A DNA stretch of 64,000 nt from Trichostrongylus colubriformis (lineage: Eukaryota; Nematoda; Chromadorea; Rhabditida; Trichostrongylidae): contig OZ022260.1 of the NCBI GenBank assembly GCA_963978905.1, forward strand, positions 715,225 to 779,224, written 5' to 3'. A program made the translations under genes and the position numbers. This document shows positions 47,225 through 58,499 of the stretch, one piece after another; positions within the stretch are counted from its first letter, which is position 1, and each line of letters opens with the position of its first letter. The notes under the pieces were generated by a model. That model saw nothing but the letters and a program-made list of their open reading frames with translations. It had not been told where the DNA came from and ran no database searches.

Positions 47225-47425
47225 TACTCACCACAGGCAGGGCGTGGCACGGAGGAGGTGCAGAGACGACGCAGGCAACGAGGCAGGGTGGCATAGGCGG
47301 AGACGCAGATATACGCAGCCACGCCCTGCCGCTTGCATCGCAAAGCACGACCGCGGCCATACCCTCGCTGCCTGTAAATGCAGCCGCGCCCTACTGCCAG
47401 CAGGCACCCCGGCCCTATCGCTGAG
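47225..47425 (-). repeat. GC-rich Mutator-like MITE family, inverted degraded copy
   Basis: GGAGGTGCAGAGACGACGCAGG...GGGTGGCATAGGCGGAGACGCAG aligns with the reverse complements of 8420-8650 and of the 20424-20698 interior. No intact terminal repeats remain. Confidence 0.6.
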
Positions 47426-47982
47426 TATGAAGGTGGTCTTATAAAGTCCACTCTCCGTCCACGGTGATTCCCCGCCTTATACATGCGCTGCCTTCAAGTA
47501 TCAGAGGGATTTACATTTGACCTCACACTAACTTCCTATTCCTGACCTTATGCCATTCTGGGCTATATTCGGGTCATGCCACTTCTATCTGGGATCCCAA
47601 TGTGACAGGTGCCTGAATAGTGAATAGTAGAGCAGCTCTATAGCTCGCGACTGCAGTAACGCATCAGTGTAGTATGTAAACGGCACAAACCTTTTTTAAT
47701 TACTGAACTTTCCTGTACACTTCCGAATTATGACTTGTCTGCAAACGATCGTACCACGGCTAAGTCCAAACGACACCGCAGCTCTCTCTGCGCGTGCCAA
47801 TACCGCAGTGCTTTCTGTACAGCTAGTGCCGTAAAAATGTTAAAAATCGCGCAAAAACGAGCAAATAGACGATGAAAAACGCCTTTCCGCATCGTCTACT
47901 CGCTGTAAAACGATTGATTATTGATCTTATATCATATATCATTTGTGTATACTTCCGAATTATACGTCGAGTTATACAAGAT

Positions 47983-48979
47983 GGTACCACAAATTTTGGT
48001 TTGCTCGAACCTGGTGCTAGGCCAATTTTTCACCTTCTGAAAAGTTTCAGGAAAAAATATCGAAATCTGATGGGTTGGCAGTCAAGTTTTCCACAGACCT
48101 AACTAAGTTTACAGCTCTGTAGGATTGTTCAAGTTTCTGTCATATCAGATGAGCCTCTGTTCCTTGGTGTAGCCCTAAAACGCGCCTCTGTGTATATAAT
48201 GTCAAACCATCTCTTAACTCGTTTTCAAACGATGGTTCCCCAATGAAATGTACGCCGTTCGATTGCCCAGGAAAAATGATCTTGAATGATAAATTAAAGT
48301 CTTTGTGGTGCTAAATTGTCATTTTCCCACTCCAGCCTTTTCCTTATTGTCAATCGACTTCTCGAGCTGTTGTTGGCCGCGTGCGGTTCACGTGCATGGT
48401 CATGGGAGGGCGGTCACGATCGATGGCGCCATCGCGAGCGCCCAGCACTTTCCCATGGCCGTGCACGCGGATAGCGCGGGGCCGTCAAGATGGCGTCGAG
48501 GCCGTGCACGCGGATAGCGCGGGGCCGTCACGATGGCGTCCACCTTTCCCATTGCTGTGAAACGTGAATCGCTGGCGGTCGACTCGAACTTGAGATAACA
48601 AGGAAAAGGTTGGAAGTGAGGAAAATAACCAACTTATCACCACAAAGATTTTTTATATATCATTGGATAGTATTTTTCCTGAGGAATCGAACTGTCTGTA
48701 TTTCATTGAGGGATCTGCGTCTGAAAATGAATCAAGAGGTGATTTCTTCGACAGGCGGCGACATCACCTTTGTACACGGAGGCGCTGTTTAGGGCTGCAC
48801 CAGGAACAGGAGCTCATCTGAAATGACAGAAACTTTAAAATTCCTACTCAGCTGTGAACTTAGATTGGGTCTGTGAAGAGATTTCGCCGACAGTTCATCA
48901 GATTTCGAAGAAATTTTCCCTCAAATTTTTCAGAGTGAAAAAAATGGCCTAGCTGAGAAGACCAAAAACTTGTGGTACC
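47983..48979. mobile_element. foldback family B, most complete copy
   Basis: Arms of about 220 bp (47983-48203, 48758-48979) are inverted copies: GGTACCACAA at the tips, TTTTTCAC..TCTGAAAA, TCGAAATCTGATG, and AGTTTCTGTCAT.TCAGATGAGC innermost. The centre is GC-rich with a 43 bp tandem repeat. There is no transposase frame. Related copies are at about 4950, 38395 and 55245. Confidence 0.75.
48457..48542 (+). repeat. 43 bp tandem duplication
   Basis: GGCCGTGCACGCGGATAGCG... occurs twice head to tail with two mismatches, in the core of foldback B. Confidence 0.85.
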
Positions 48980-49551
48980 TAGAGCCCCTATTCCCATGTC
49001 TAGAGTGAGCTGTGTCAGTGCAGAGTTCTGTTCAGTGGTGTCGAAGCCCCACATTTATAAATGAATGCAAGCACTGGAGTTCATGCATAGTTGATGTCGA
49101 CAAGTCCTCCCCATGGTAACCAACATTCAGCTGAACTCTTGCTCTTCTCCATCTATTGGTTCTTCTTTCGATGTACTTGATTAGCTGAAGCGCTTTAAAA
49201 ATATAGACAGGTGCAATGTGGTTAATGAAAGACCTTTGAAATGACTCACTCATGCGATTACTAGGTGCCTGAGAAGGCTATCCGTGGCAGTCTCGTTGAG
49301 TAGCGCGCTCTCGAGATGTGCAGGACTTGCTTTTTTGAGCCCGTGTCGCCTGTCTTATCCCGGTCCGCCTGCTGAAGTGGGCCTTGGAACAATGATTGAG
49401 AAGTAGAGCAATTCAGCGATAGTGGAATGATAGGTAGCATGTCGTATACTGCCATTTCTATCGGAATTACCAGGTGCTTAAGGTGTCAACTTTCGTTATG
49501 ACCGGTTAGTATCGAATATGTGAATGACTGGGCTACCGAATCACCCCTATT
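48980..49551. other. intron; nothing supported
   Basis: No exon or repeat is recognised. Confidence 0.3.
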
Positions 49552-50136
49552 ATATGAAATTGTTAGGGAAAAGCCATCACACGCGTATCACCGTTCGAAT
49601 CTCCTCCCTCCGTAACTGTAACATTTAACGTTTCGCGGATTCGCGCTTTGCCACTCATCTAGTCACTGCTGACAGCATCTTGGTGCAATATGCGACTGTT
49701 CTCCAGCAATGTCCTACAGTGAGTAGAGACGTGTTTCGAGGATTCTTGCTCTCATCTGAGCTTTTTTGGTTAAGCTTTTAGATAGCCTTTTATGTGGAAT
49801 GTAGCACGCGCTCCCTATTTTCCCATGAGATGCTGAGCAAGCGGAAACACGACGGCTCACTCGGGGCTGACGTGGCTGGTGTAAATGGCTCTCGATTGAG
49901 TCTTTTTCTTTGCAAATGTTTATTCCGTTGATTTCGCTTGAGTTATTCAAGAGCTCTGGCAGCGGTGCCATTACATTAGTTTTAGTACGTGAAAATTCCT
50001 CCACTTCGTCGCACCTGTACATATTTGAAAAAGCATGCGTCCGATGCAAGCATAGTCGTACTCAAATCATATGAAATTGTTAGAGGAAAACTATCACACC
50101 GTATAATCACCGTCTGAATCTCGTCCCTCCGTAACT
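49552..50136 (+). repeat. 65 bp direct repeats flanking an open frame
   Basis: ATATGAAATTGTTAG.G.AAA at 49552-49617 recurs at 50069-50136 (about 85% identical, ending CCCTCCGTAACT in both). The repeats flank the - strand frame at 49714-50014. Confidence 0.65.
49714..50014 (-). CDS. possible terminal exon of a - strand gene
   Basis: After the acceptor TTTCAAATATGTACAG the frame runs for 99 codons to TAG. It includes CDEVEEFSRTKTNVMAPLPE, LLNNSSEINGINICKEKDSI and a basic end with PHKRLSKSLTKKAQMRARIL. It is hydrophilic and charged. It would enter in phase 2; no upstream exon was found. Long chance frames do occur in this window, so this remains tentative. Confidence 0.35.
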
Positions 50137-52191
50137 CAAATGCAGCGCTAGGGGTTAGGAGAAAATGAGAACTGGAATGACATGTTTTTATAAGGAAGGA
50201 TTCGAGTTCACAAGAGATGATCTGTAGCGAAATTCGCATTGAAGAAAGCGCGCCTTGGGGTCTTTATCGCGACCTCGCCGCCTGCCCCGCAGCCGGTGGG
50301 TGAGTTGCTTTGAGGGTGGTGCGACGTTTGTGACTGACTGGCATAGCCCGTCGCCGTCTGCATCTACCCCTTATCGGCCACTTATGCAGAGATGTCGAAA
50401 GAAAGAAGTGCGAAGTAGGAATTCCGTAGGGATTCTTACTTCTTGCGTTGTTACCGTTTCATTCCGTTCTTTCTCCATCTTGTAATGGTGATCACCTCCA
50501 CGTTCACATTTTACAATTACTTCACAATCTGCCAGAACTGAGACTGTGCACTGGACCGGTAAATCGTTATTTTATGACAATGGTAGGAGCTCTTGTCGAG
50601 GGTCTGTATATCGTAAGCCACACTATTTCAAGCTCGTTTCTATCCATGATTCTATTTTCTCCACCGGTAGCTTAAATTATCCAATCTGCGTTGCGGTGCA
50701 ATGGTTGCCGACGGCAAGGTGCCGTGGAGGCCTGGGCACTGCCGTTGGCGATACTGACATGGCTGCGTCGCTGTTTGCATTACCAATCTCTAGGATGCAG
50801 AAGACGTAGAAGCAAGTCCCCGGTAAAGGTCAGTGGTAGCAGGAAGGCCGTATTTCTCGGGTTTTGAACTTTTCTCGTACTTCTTATCTTTTCCTGATAA
50901 AAGGGCTCCATTCAATTTTTGTGGCTTCTGAGCTATTCTCATCTTGTCTGGTTATATGTGCACTGTTCTGGTCTATAAATGAACAAATGATTTATGTGAA
51001 GTATAGAATGAAGAAACTGTCAGAAGAAGTTTTTATACTAATCGACTAATATGTTGGGCACAAGTGGGTGTCAAAAGGCTAACGTCCATGGGTGTTGCAC
51101 CAACGGGCAACTAAAAGGGGGCATGGGTTCAGGATTTGAAATCAGCGAGCACAACAAAACGCTATTTTAATACGTCTTCCAGTATTGTTGTTCCAAAAAA
51201 GTGTCGATTTCTGTATCTTCAACTTATGCGAATTCAATCATTTTTTCCGCATTTCATCGCGCTAACGTAAGAATTTAAAAATTGTGATTCCAATAGAATC
51301 GACCGCTATGCCAACTCCTCTACTTCGACAAATGTACAGTCTTGATGAGCGCGGCAGTGTAAGTTTCAATCGATGGTCTTCTTTTGAAACGCTTTATTGA
51401 CGAAAAATGTGAGCGGAGTAATTTGGTCAGCAAAATGTTTCAGTTTAAGTTGAAAAGACATGTCGCCAATTCTAAGGCTGTCTCTGAGTGATCCCTTTCT
51501 ACAATTCGCAGTCAGTATTTACCTTTGAAGACAAATTTAGCTGGTAATGTGGGCCGAGTGTTCGGGTCAGTAGAGAGCGGTAAACGATGGGGGATATTCC
51601 AGTGCCCAGAATACACCTGTCAGTGGCCGACCATCTAGGGATCAACCAGCGCACAGCTCAACTCATCACTTTGTATAAAAATTCACATCGAAGATAAGTG
51701 GACTCAAAGCTTTTTGTTGGGAAGAAGGTGCACAACGACGCACTTTCTGCCCCTGGTTTTAGGTCTTGGGTGCTCATTCCTTTTTGAAAGAGCCACATTA
51801 TACAAATGCGGCGATTTCATACAAATAGATGCATGTACTCGTTTGCAACTAATGGTAAAGTCTTTGTTAGATGTTTAATGAAATCCGTAGGGAAGTGCAG
51901 CGTAATGTTTTTATTGTGAATAAAGTGTCAGTTGAAAGATAAAACCGTTCTAAGAAATGCGAAGCGACAGTTTAGTGCGAATATTTTTGGAGGCTTAAGA
52001 GCTGGAATAAGTTTTAGGATACTTGTTGGCATGGGTTGTATTTCTGGGTCCGATTGTTTTGCGACTGTATTCTTTCTTATTGGATTTTTGGAAGTGCAGG
52101 AAAAAATATATAAAAAGGGTGTAAATGCGTATGGTGATCTTACAAGAGATACTAATCATGTAGGAAAACAGAGTAATTTTTACGTTTTTCA
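50137..52191. other. intron; nothing supported
   Basis: The last 2 kb of the 45237-52191 intron. No exon or structured repeat is recognised. Confidence 0.35.
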
Positions 52192-52228
52192 GTTTCGTCA
52201 GCAACGGAAGCGCCGCGCCGGAATGTCA
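52192..52228 (+). CDS. 37 base exon of the long + strand gene
   Basis: TTTTTACGTTTTTCAG and G|GTGAGC are textbook splice sites. The frame demanded by the previous exon (phase 1) reads V-SSATEAPRRNV and leaves in phase 2. The Arg-rich tail continues into the next exon as S-FLSYPK. Confidence 0.72.
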
Positions 52229-52539
52229 GGTGAGCTGTGATTCTGTAAATCACTTCGAGTCAGTTTCTTGTGGCAGTGAAGTGGTAGATCATTCCCTGCT
52301 CTTCTGTATCTCAAAATCAGTCGTTCTTGCACTTGTACGGTTGTCTTTGCCGCCCAAAACTGAGAGCTCCTTTATCGGTTTCACCATGTGAGTCGGCAAA
52401 AGTCTATCATATAAATATGTATGTATAACCAAGGGACATTGAGTGATCAGATACACTATCAGCTCATCATTTCGGCATCACCTTCTAGCTGATCCTTTAC
52501 CCTTTTTATGGCATCTTGTCTACTTTTGTGAATCTTTAG

Positions 52540-52795
52540 TTTTCTGAGTTATCCAAAAGTGAGACTCAGTGTTCTAGGTGTTGCAAGCATTGGTTCTGCC
52601 TTGGGCGGTCGGTCGCCTCACTCATCTTTTGACTCCAACACCGATGTGGCCCAAGTAAGAGCACAGCACACACAAGCACCCGTTGATTTGATAACACGAG
52701 TTATGCTTAAGATTTCGATGAACTGGATGCGAATGAATGGACTGGGTCAGGGAGGGTTTCGACAACTGCTGAGTGGAAATCCAGCGGTAGCTAAG
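52540..52795 (+). CDS. longest exon of the long + strand gene
   Basis: After GTGAATCTTTAG the frame is open for 85 codons: FLSYPKVRLSVLGVASIGSA, LGGRSPHSSFDSNTDVAQ, then a helical part with DLITRVMLKISMNWMRMNGL and GQGGFRQLLSGNPAVAK. The donor is AAG|GTGTGT. It enters in phase 2 and leaves in phase 0. The RSPHSSFDSNTD stretch looks like a phosphorylatable linker. I do not recognise the protein. The 310 bp intron before it is the shortest in this half of the gene. Confidence 0.78.
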
Positions 52796-55244
52796 GTGTG
52801 TTTAACTTCCATTCAGCAATAAAGCTACACATCTTCAACTGAGAGAATACGACGAGAAAATCGCTGACTGAATCGGAAGTCGTTATGTAAAGTGATAAGG
52901 AGATAGATAGAAAAAGCAGGTGAAAGCTGGTACAGTAGATAAAAAGATAGATACATATATGTACATAGGTGAAGGAACTGGATATATAGATAAACAGATG
53001 GATATCTCCCACAGGTAAAAACATATAGTCTATTCAAAATCCGCATTGTGTTTCCATTTCTCTATTGGGTGATAGGAAGATCCGGTAGAGTTTCATATAC
53101 CAGAAATTTTTTTGAGCGGAAAGAGACCATTTCAGTCGCCCAGGAGCCCTCTGTCTTAGTTGCTCGTGAATTCACAGATTCTACTCAATGTAGATTTTTG
53201 AAACGAGGCGGTTAAAAAGAAAGGGGCAAATGTCTCGCTCCATGTACTGAAAACAATGGTTCGGATTCTTGTGGAGACGCTGTTTTTGAATTTTGTTGAA
53301 ATTTTTAGTGGCTACAGAGGACACCTTTATTTCTATTACCGCTAGCGCTAGTTTCGGCGTAGGACGTGGTTTGGTAGTGGGCTGCCCAGCTTTTCTGACA
53401 ACTATGTCTTGTTGCACTTAATCCTTCTAGATCAGGATCATCTTTCTAAAGTAAATGTGATATTCCAGTATGAGATTATTGAAGCATAAATGGTTTTCAC
53501 AATGGGCACATTGAATGAAAAAGATTTCGCTACGGTATATCACGTCACAAGCACTCACCACATGTGAAGGAAAACAGATCTGTGCAGACATCTCAAAATC
53601 CCCTGCTGGACGCTTAAATAACCAGAAGCATACCATGATCTTAAACCTAACGCTACAGAATTGGAAGTACATAAGCGAAAGTTTGCGGAGAATTTAATCG
53701 CGAATATACAAGGTCGATGTTATCTGAACTTACATGAGCCGTCACTCGCTTAAAGATTGCCTTGAATAGTAAGAAGAAGTAGGTATCTAACTGCTGTATA
53801 TGGCTTATAGCACCTGGGGAATATTTAGCATCTTTATATCCTGGGAAAGTCTGGCCACTTCCTCCACCCCTTAACCATGCCTTATTTCAAAAGAAGCGTC
53901 AAAATACGGTAATATCGAAACAAAAAGTCATCTGTAGCCGGTGGAAGGCGTTCAAAAAAAGCAAAGTAGTTTCTCCACGAGGACCCTAACCACATTTCAC
54001 TTTTCGAGCCAACGCTTACCTCTGTGTCAGTCCGCTGCTGACAGTCGCTCTATTGTGGTGCACTTGTGCTGACCTCCTTCGGATAAAGGTTTTGTAACTT
54101 ATTCAGAGAATCGTTTCTCAAATTAAAAGCAGATTTGAGACCAGCGTCCAAAAATACGTGGGACGATAGGTATGCCATTACGAACGGCCACTTCGACCTC
54201 GGGTCCTCCCACCTGTTAGTCGAGAAACCTACGCCCTAGTTTTGGGAGCCTGAAACAATGTAACTCGATTGTCTGCAGCTCGATATCGTGAATTTGCAGT
54301 GCAGCGCTGTTAAAGATGGCAATGCTACTAATAACATCAGTAATATTACCTTTGAGTGCGACTCGTATGTGCTCGAAATTCATAATAGAAAGCACTGTCA
54401 CTACGATTGATCTTGCAGCCTTAAGGCGATAGCGCGTAAAACATCCTAGCTGTTTTGCAAGTCGAGTGTGTAGCTCGTCTTGTCAACTCATGCAGCGCTG
54501 ATTGCTGTTTCCCCTGTATAACGGTCAGGGTACACCGCGAGTCGAGGAATCCTTTACTAGGAGGATCGTACCTGCAGAGGTCAGCGATAAGCATTAGAAT
54601 CTATACTTCTAATATGAAGATGGTAAGCGAAGGGTACTTTACGGCCAACCCGAGTGAGGAAGTGTGAAATAGTATCTTTCTGTTTTCACAGTCAGGTAAG
54701 AACAGATAGCAATAAAACACATTGCAACTGTACAATACAACAACAGTCATTGGTATTGTGGAGGTCGAGAAGAGGGGTGGGTCATATTTAGTCCCCGTAG
54801 AGGGGTGTCGTACTGAAGCGACCTGGGAGTGCCCTGATGACAGTTTATACGCATGAGAAAACAAGCAGATGCCAGTTCAGTTATACGGATGCGCTTACTT
54901 CGACCATTGCACTGATGCCCAGCGGTGATACGTTTATACGTTGGCGACTGCGGTTATTGCGTGTGCGGTGTGTGGAACCGCTCGCTTATCTCTTTGCTCA
55001 AAAAAAAAAACATCTCGATTCGATAACGCATTGACCCTACCATAGTTTTTGAGACTCGGTTTACAAAAATTTTACTTCCGCTAAATGTTCACTACCGTAC
55101 TCTCTGTTGCTTCCGATCAGGATAAGCTTCCGTTTCTCGTGGTCTCACATCAGTTTCCGTGGCGCCATGTTGGCGTTACAGCTATACTCACCTAAAAACT
55201 CTCGAAAAATTCCTTATTGTTAGTCCTAGTCTGTGCTGAGGACT
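52796..55244. other. intron; GATA-like microsatellite
   Basis: 52890-53000 is an imperfect GATA/TACA tract (GATAGATAGAAAAAG, GATAGATACATATATG). No exon is supported in the rest. Confidence 0.4.
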
Positions 55245-55760
55245 TGTAGGAATCCCGACGTCCCCATCATATCAGAATCTTGCTGTGACCCGAAATAGTA
55301 GCACCTCCATGGATGACAGCACCCCTTTAACGTTAAGGCGGACTCCTGCAGGCAAGGCTCATCACATCACACTTTTGTGACCTAAGTTTGAGGGACTCCA
55401 CGTTCCCACGTTCATGACGGCAGCGTGCCATTCACGATCATGGGAAAGAGATCACGATCGATAGCGCCACGACTTCAACACGGTCGCGCACGTGAATCGC
55501 TGCGAACGCAAGAGCTTGAGATGCAGAACGGCAACAAAGAGAAAGGAAGAGAAACAAAGTTGTCACCCCGAATGTTTTATGCATCATTCGATAGCATTTC
55601 TCCGAGGAGTTAAGTGGTGTGCATTCCATGCAGAAGTCTTCGTCTGGAAGGGATAGAAAGGTGATTGTTTGAGCAGGGTATCCACCGAGGTGCTCCAATC
55701 AGGACGACACCAAGGAAGATGGGCTGACCTGAAGTGAAGAGGGATTCTATATCCCTATGC
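55245..55760. mobile_element. foldback family B, shorter copy
   Basis: CAGCGTGCCATTCACGATCA, CACGATCGATAGCGCCACG and CATTCGATAGCATTTCTCC match the core and flank of the 48 kb element. The arms GTAGGAATCCCGACG... and ...GGGATTCTATATCCC are inverted but degraded. Confidence 0.6.
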
Positions 55761-56726
55761 GTCTCTGATCTTACAATTAGACTAAGGGCGCCGAAAAATT
55801 CCGTCGCTAGCCCTTCACATTACGAAATTCCCCATCAAACTTGGCAGCACGTGAAAAATGGCTCACTACCGAATTGAAGAAAGCCAAAAACATGCAGAAC
55901 CACTCTTTAGAGTTCTATGCAGAACCACTCTTTAGAGTTCTACAAGTTGGTCCCACAAACATTACAATTTTGGTAAAATTAATACTCAGTCGACTCATAG
56001 CGAAAAATTGCGCAAGAACGCGTTTGTGCGCGGCTTTTTTTTAAGTCGCTTTGCCCATCTACGTCACGATCCATTTATTAAGTTGAACGAGGCTTTTTCA
56101 AATTGCAGCTCTTTGCCTTTTCCTTGACAGCTTCAAAGTTCATGGAACTCATGTATGTAATACGTAGAGAAGTGTGATATTTTCCTCTTTTATCCACCGT
56201 TCATCTTTTTCTAGCTCACAATTCAATGGTCACCTTAAAGAGAATTAAAGGAAACGTCACTATGCAAGTATTGCGGATCATGGAGAAATTGTGTAGGTGA
56301 GAAAATTTCTCAGTGACGTCGCTACAAGGACCAGGAAAAGAATGGAACTCTAAAATTTTCTTGGAATGACTAGGCCGCAATGCTAATGGGCAGAGGAATC
56401 CTTGCTTCGAATGACTATCTATTCAAACAAACCACACTTTTTACTACCACTCGTTTTGCATCAAGTTTATAGCATCTCTAAACCCACTGCAAAATAGACC
56501 AAGCGCCGTCCACCGCATGACCGATAAACTTAGGTGTGAAAAACGGTACTCGTTTACAGTATGTAGTTACAGCCCATTTCACCCTCACCACATTTCGAGT
56601 CTCGCGTCAAGGTGCGACTTGACCCTCGTATAACTGAATCTGTTGCGAGCGGAGGCAAGTCCTTCAGGCGGAGTGTGCAATTAATTAGATCGTGATTTCT
56701 AAAAAATTTCAGTTCGTTCATAAATA
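55761..56726. other. no gene; 25 bp tandem duplication
   Basis: GCAGAACCACTCTTTAGAGT is part of a 25 base unit repeated at 55894-55918 and 55919-55943 with one mismatch. Nothing else is supported. Confidence 0.4.
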
Positions 56727-57561
56727 TTAGGTTGAACCATAATTTCTGTTACACTCTTGGGGAAAACTGTGGAAGCTTCGGGAGCATTTGGTAGTAGGGG
56801 GTATATGAAGCGACTGAAAAGGGCTACTGATTAATACATTCATATTCTCTATGGCTTCAACTAGCAGTGAATCTACGACAATTTCGCGAAAGGTGCGAAA
56901 TTCACGAACACCGCCCCGGTTCCTCAGCATGTAAGGCCAGTAACAAAATAAACCAGTCGATGTCCCAGGTACTGTCTCTCATATGACGGCAGCCTGATGG
57001 CTCGATCGGCTCAAATTGAAACAGGAAAAATCTCAAAAAATTGCACGGAGAAAAAAATGTTTTTTTTCTAAATTTTCAAAAAAAGGGAAACTGTTACCAT
57101 TCAACACGGCAGTCACTGGCGATCTTTACTGCAGGCAATTGGACACCGTAGCCGCAAAACTTACCGGAAAAATTGCCCGAGACTTCTTCCTCCACGACAA
57201 CGCTCACCCACATGTGGCAAAGTTGACGTGTCAAAAGATCCAGGACCTTGGTTGGACGAAGCTCCCCCATCCACCGTAATCTCCGGATATGGCCCCAACT
57301 GACTACCACCTACTCCGATCTCTGACCCACTTCGTCGACGGACGGCAGAGATGACGACGATCTCAAAATCGACCTCCAGACTTTCATCGACCAGAAATCC
57401 CCTGACTTCTATAAGCAAGGCATCTATTATCTCCCTATTTGCTGGCAATAGATTGTTGATCATAATGGTACATATTTTGTTGGTTGAAGTTAGACACAAA
57501 TTAAGACAAATAAATTTGAAATTTTTCGTCATTGTGTAACAGAAATTATGGTTCAACCTAA
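56727..57561 (+). mobile_element. mariner-like element, internally deleted
   Basis: The terminal inverted repeats TTAGGTTGAACCATAATTTC... and ...GAAATTATGGTTCAACCTAA match over about 27 bp and the element is flanked by TA. At 835 bp it lacks the transposase N-terminal region. It differs clearly from the 2.8 kb copy, so two mariner lineages are present. Confidence 0.9.
57016..57487 (+). pseudogene. mariner transposase, catalytic part
   Basis: The frame encodes LLPFNTAVTGDLYCRQLD, the second-aspartate motif FFLHDNAHPHVAKLTCQK and DLGWTKLPHPP. A TAA then stands where Tyr is expected, followed by the third-aspartate motif SPDMAPTDYHLLRSL. A shift later in the frame precedes DLQTFIDQKSPDFY and LPICWQ, with another stop before IVDHNGTYFVG. 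At least three lesions make it inactive. Confidence 0.88.
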
Positions 57562-57706
57562 TAGGACTGGAACCCGGAGGTACGGGAGTCTCGATAAAAG
57601 CTAAAGCGCCTCGGGAAGGGGGTGATGGTGGAGCCACAAAAGCGATAAATCTTTTAAATAATACACACATAAATGATATAGAAAATACAAATAATGCTTT
57701 TATCAA

Positions 57707-57892
57707 ATTGGCCTAACGTTTCGATGGATCGTCGTCTTCGGAGGCCCTGAGGTTCCACCTTTAGCGGCAAATCTGCTACCGCACTGATGACAACCAGTAG
57801 CGAGTCATCATAGTGCTGTAGCAGATTTGTCGCTAAAGGTGGAACCTCAGGGCCTCCGAAGACGACGATTCAGTCGAAAAGTTAGGCCAATC
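57707..57892. mobile_element. long hairpin with hammerhead-like ends
   Basis: 57707-57785 and 57812-57892 are inverted copies at about 93% identity (TTGGCCTAACGTTTCGATGG..., AGCAGATTTG.CGCTAAAGG). Each arm carries CCGAAGA...GAAAC (GAAAA in the right arm) flanked by GGCCT and AGGCC, related to the motif next to the Penelope-like relic at 62.3 kb. It may be a pair of inverted Penelope terminal fragments. Confidence 0.7.
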
Positions 57893-58396
57893 TAATAAAT
57901 GTTCCACCAATCAAGCTCTAAAGGCACAAACTAACTAACAACTCACAACTTACAATGCCGAGGTTGCAAGAAGAGAGAAGCTGGAGAATACAAATAATAC
58001 TAATGAATCATACAGTCATGAGTCATACAACGCTATCGATCGAAATTGTTAGTTTTCGTGTGATCCGCCGAGAACAGGTGTTCGTAATACCAGCAGCCCC
58101 CCTCATTAGAAAAGCTAAAGGAAATAGTGATATTCCTTTTTTACTGCTCAAGTTGATAGGATCAAAATTCATGAAGCTTTGAAAGTGACGGTGGCTAATA
58201 GCAATATATTTTTTGCTGAAATAAAAGAGGATAGAGATAACATTTTGCCGATGGTAGTGAATTATAAGTGAGGTTCTGAGAAGAACATTCTTATGGAAAA
58301 TCAAAGTATTTGCGAGAGAAAAGCTTGTGAGCATGTTAACGGATATGTGTGTAACTTTTGTTTCAGTCAGTGCCGCCGTTTGATCTGCTGTTTCAG
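57893..58396. other. intron; nothing supported
   Basis: An open - strand frame spans 58023-58400, but no splice signals or composition support it. Confidence 0.3.
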
Positions 58397-58499
58397 TCAA
58401 CGACTAACCTTGGACGGGTCAGTTCATTTCGAAAAACACACGGGATTTCCAGTCCGGAGGACCGAGTTCCAGCACAGCCTCACATTGAGATCATCGATG
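58397..58499 (+). CDS. exon of the long + strand gene
   Basis: The acceptor GATCTGCTGTTTCAG and donor G|GTACGT enclose STTNLGRVSSFRKTHGISSP then EDRVPAQPHIEIID. It enters in phase 0, as required by 52795, and leaves in phase 1. A second frame is also open (QRLTLDGSVHFEKHTGFPVR) but would break phase. RVSSFRK is a plausible basophilic-kinase site. Confidence 0.68.

Noticed and set aside
57010..57060. ATG at 57016 as a true start for a host gene
   Set aside because: The frame downstream is mariner transposase, and the N-terminal domain that should precede it is deleted, so the ATG is incidental.
57161..57706. 181 codon open frame on the - strand
   Set aside because: Most of it is the antisense of the mariner transposase and the element's end; composition is not coding-like.
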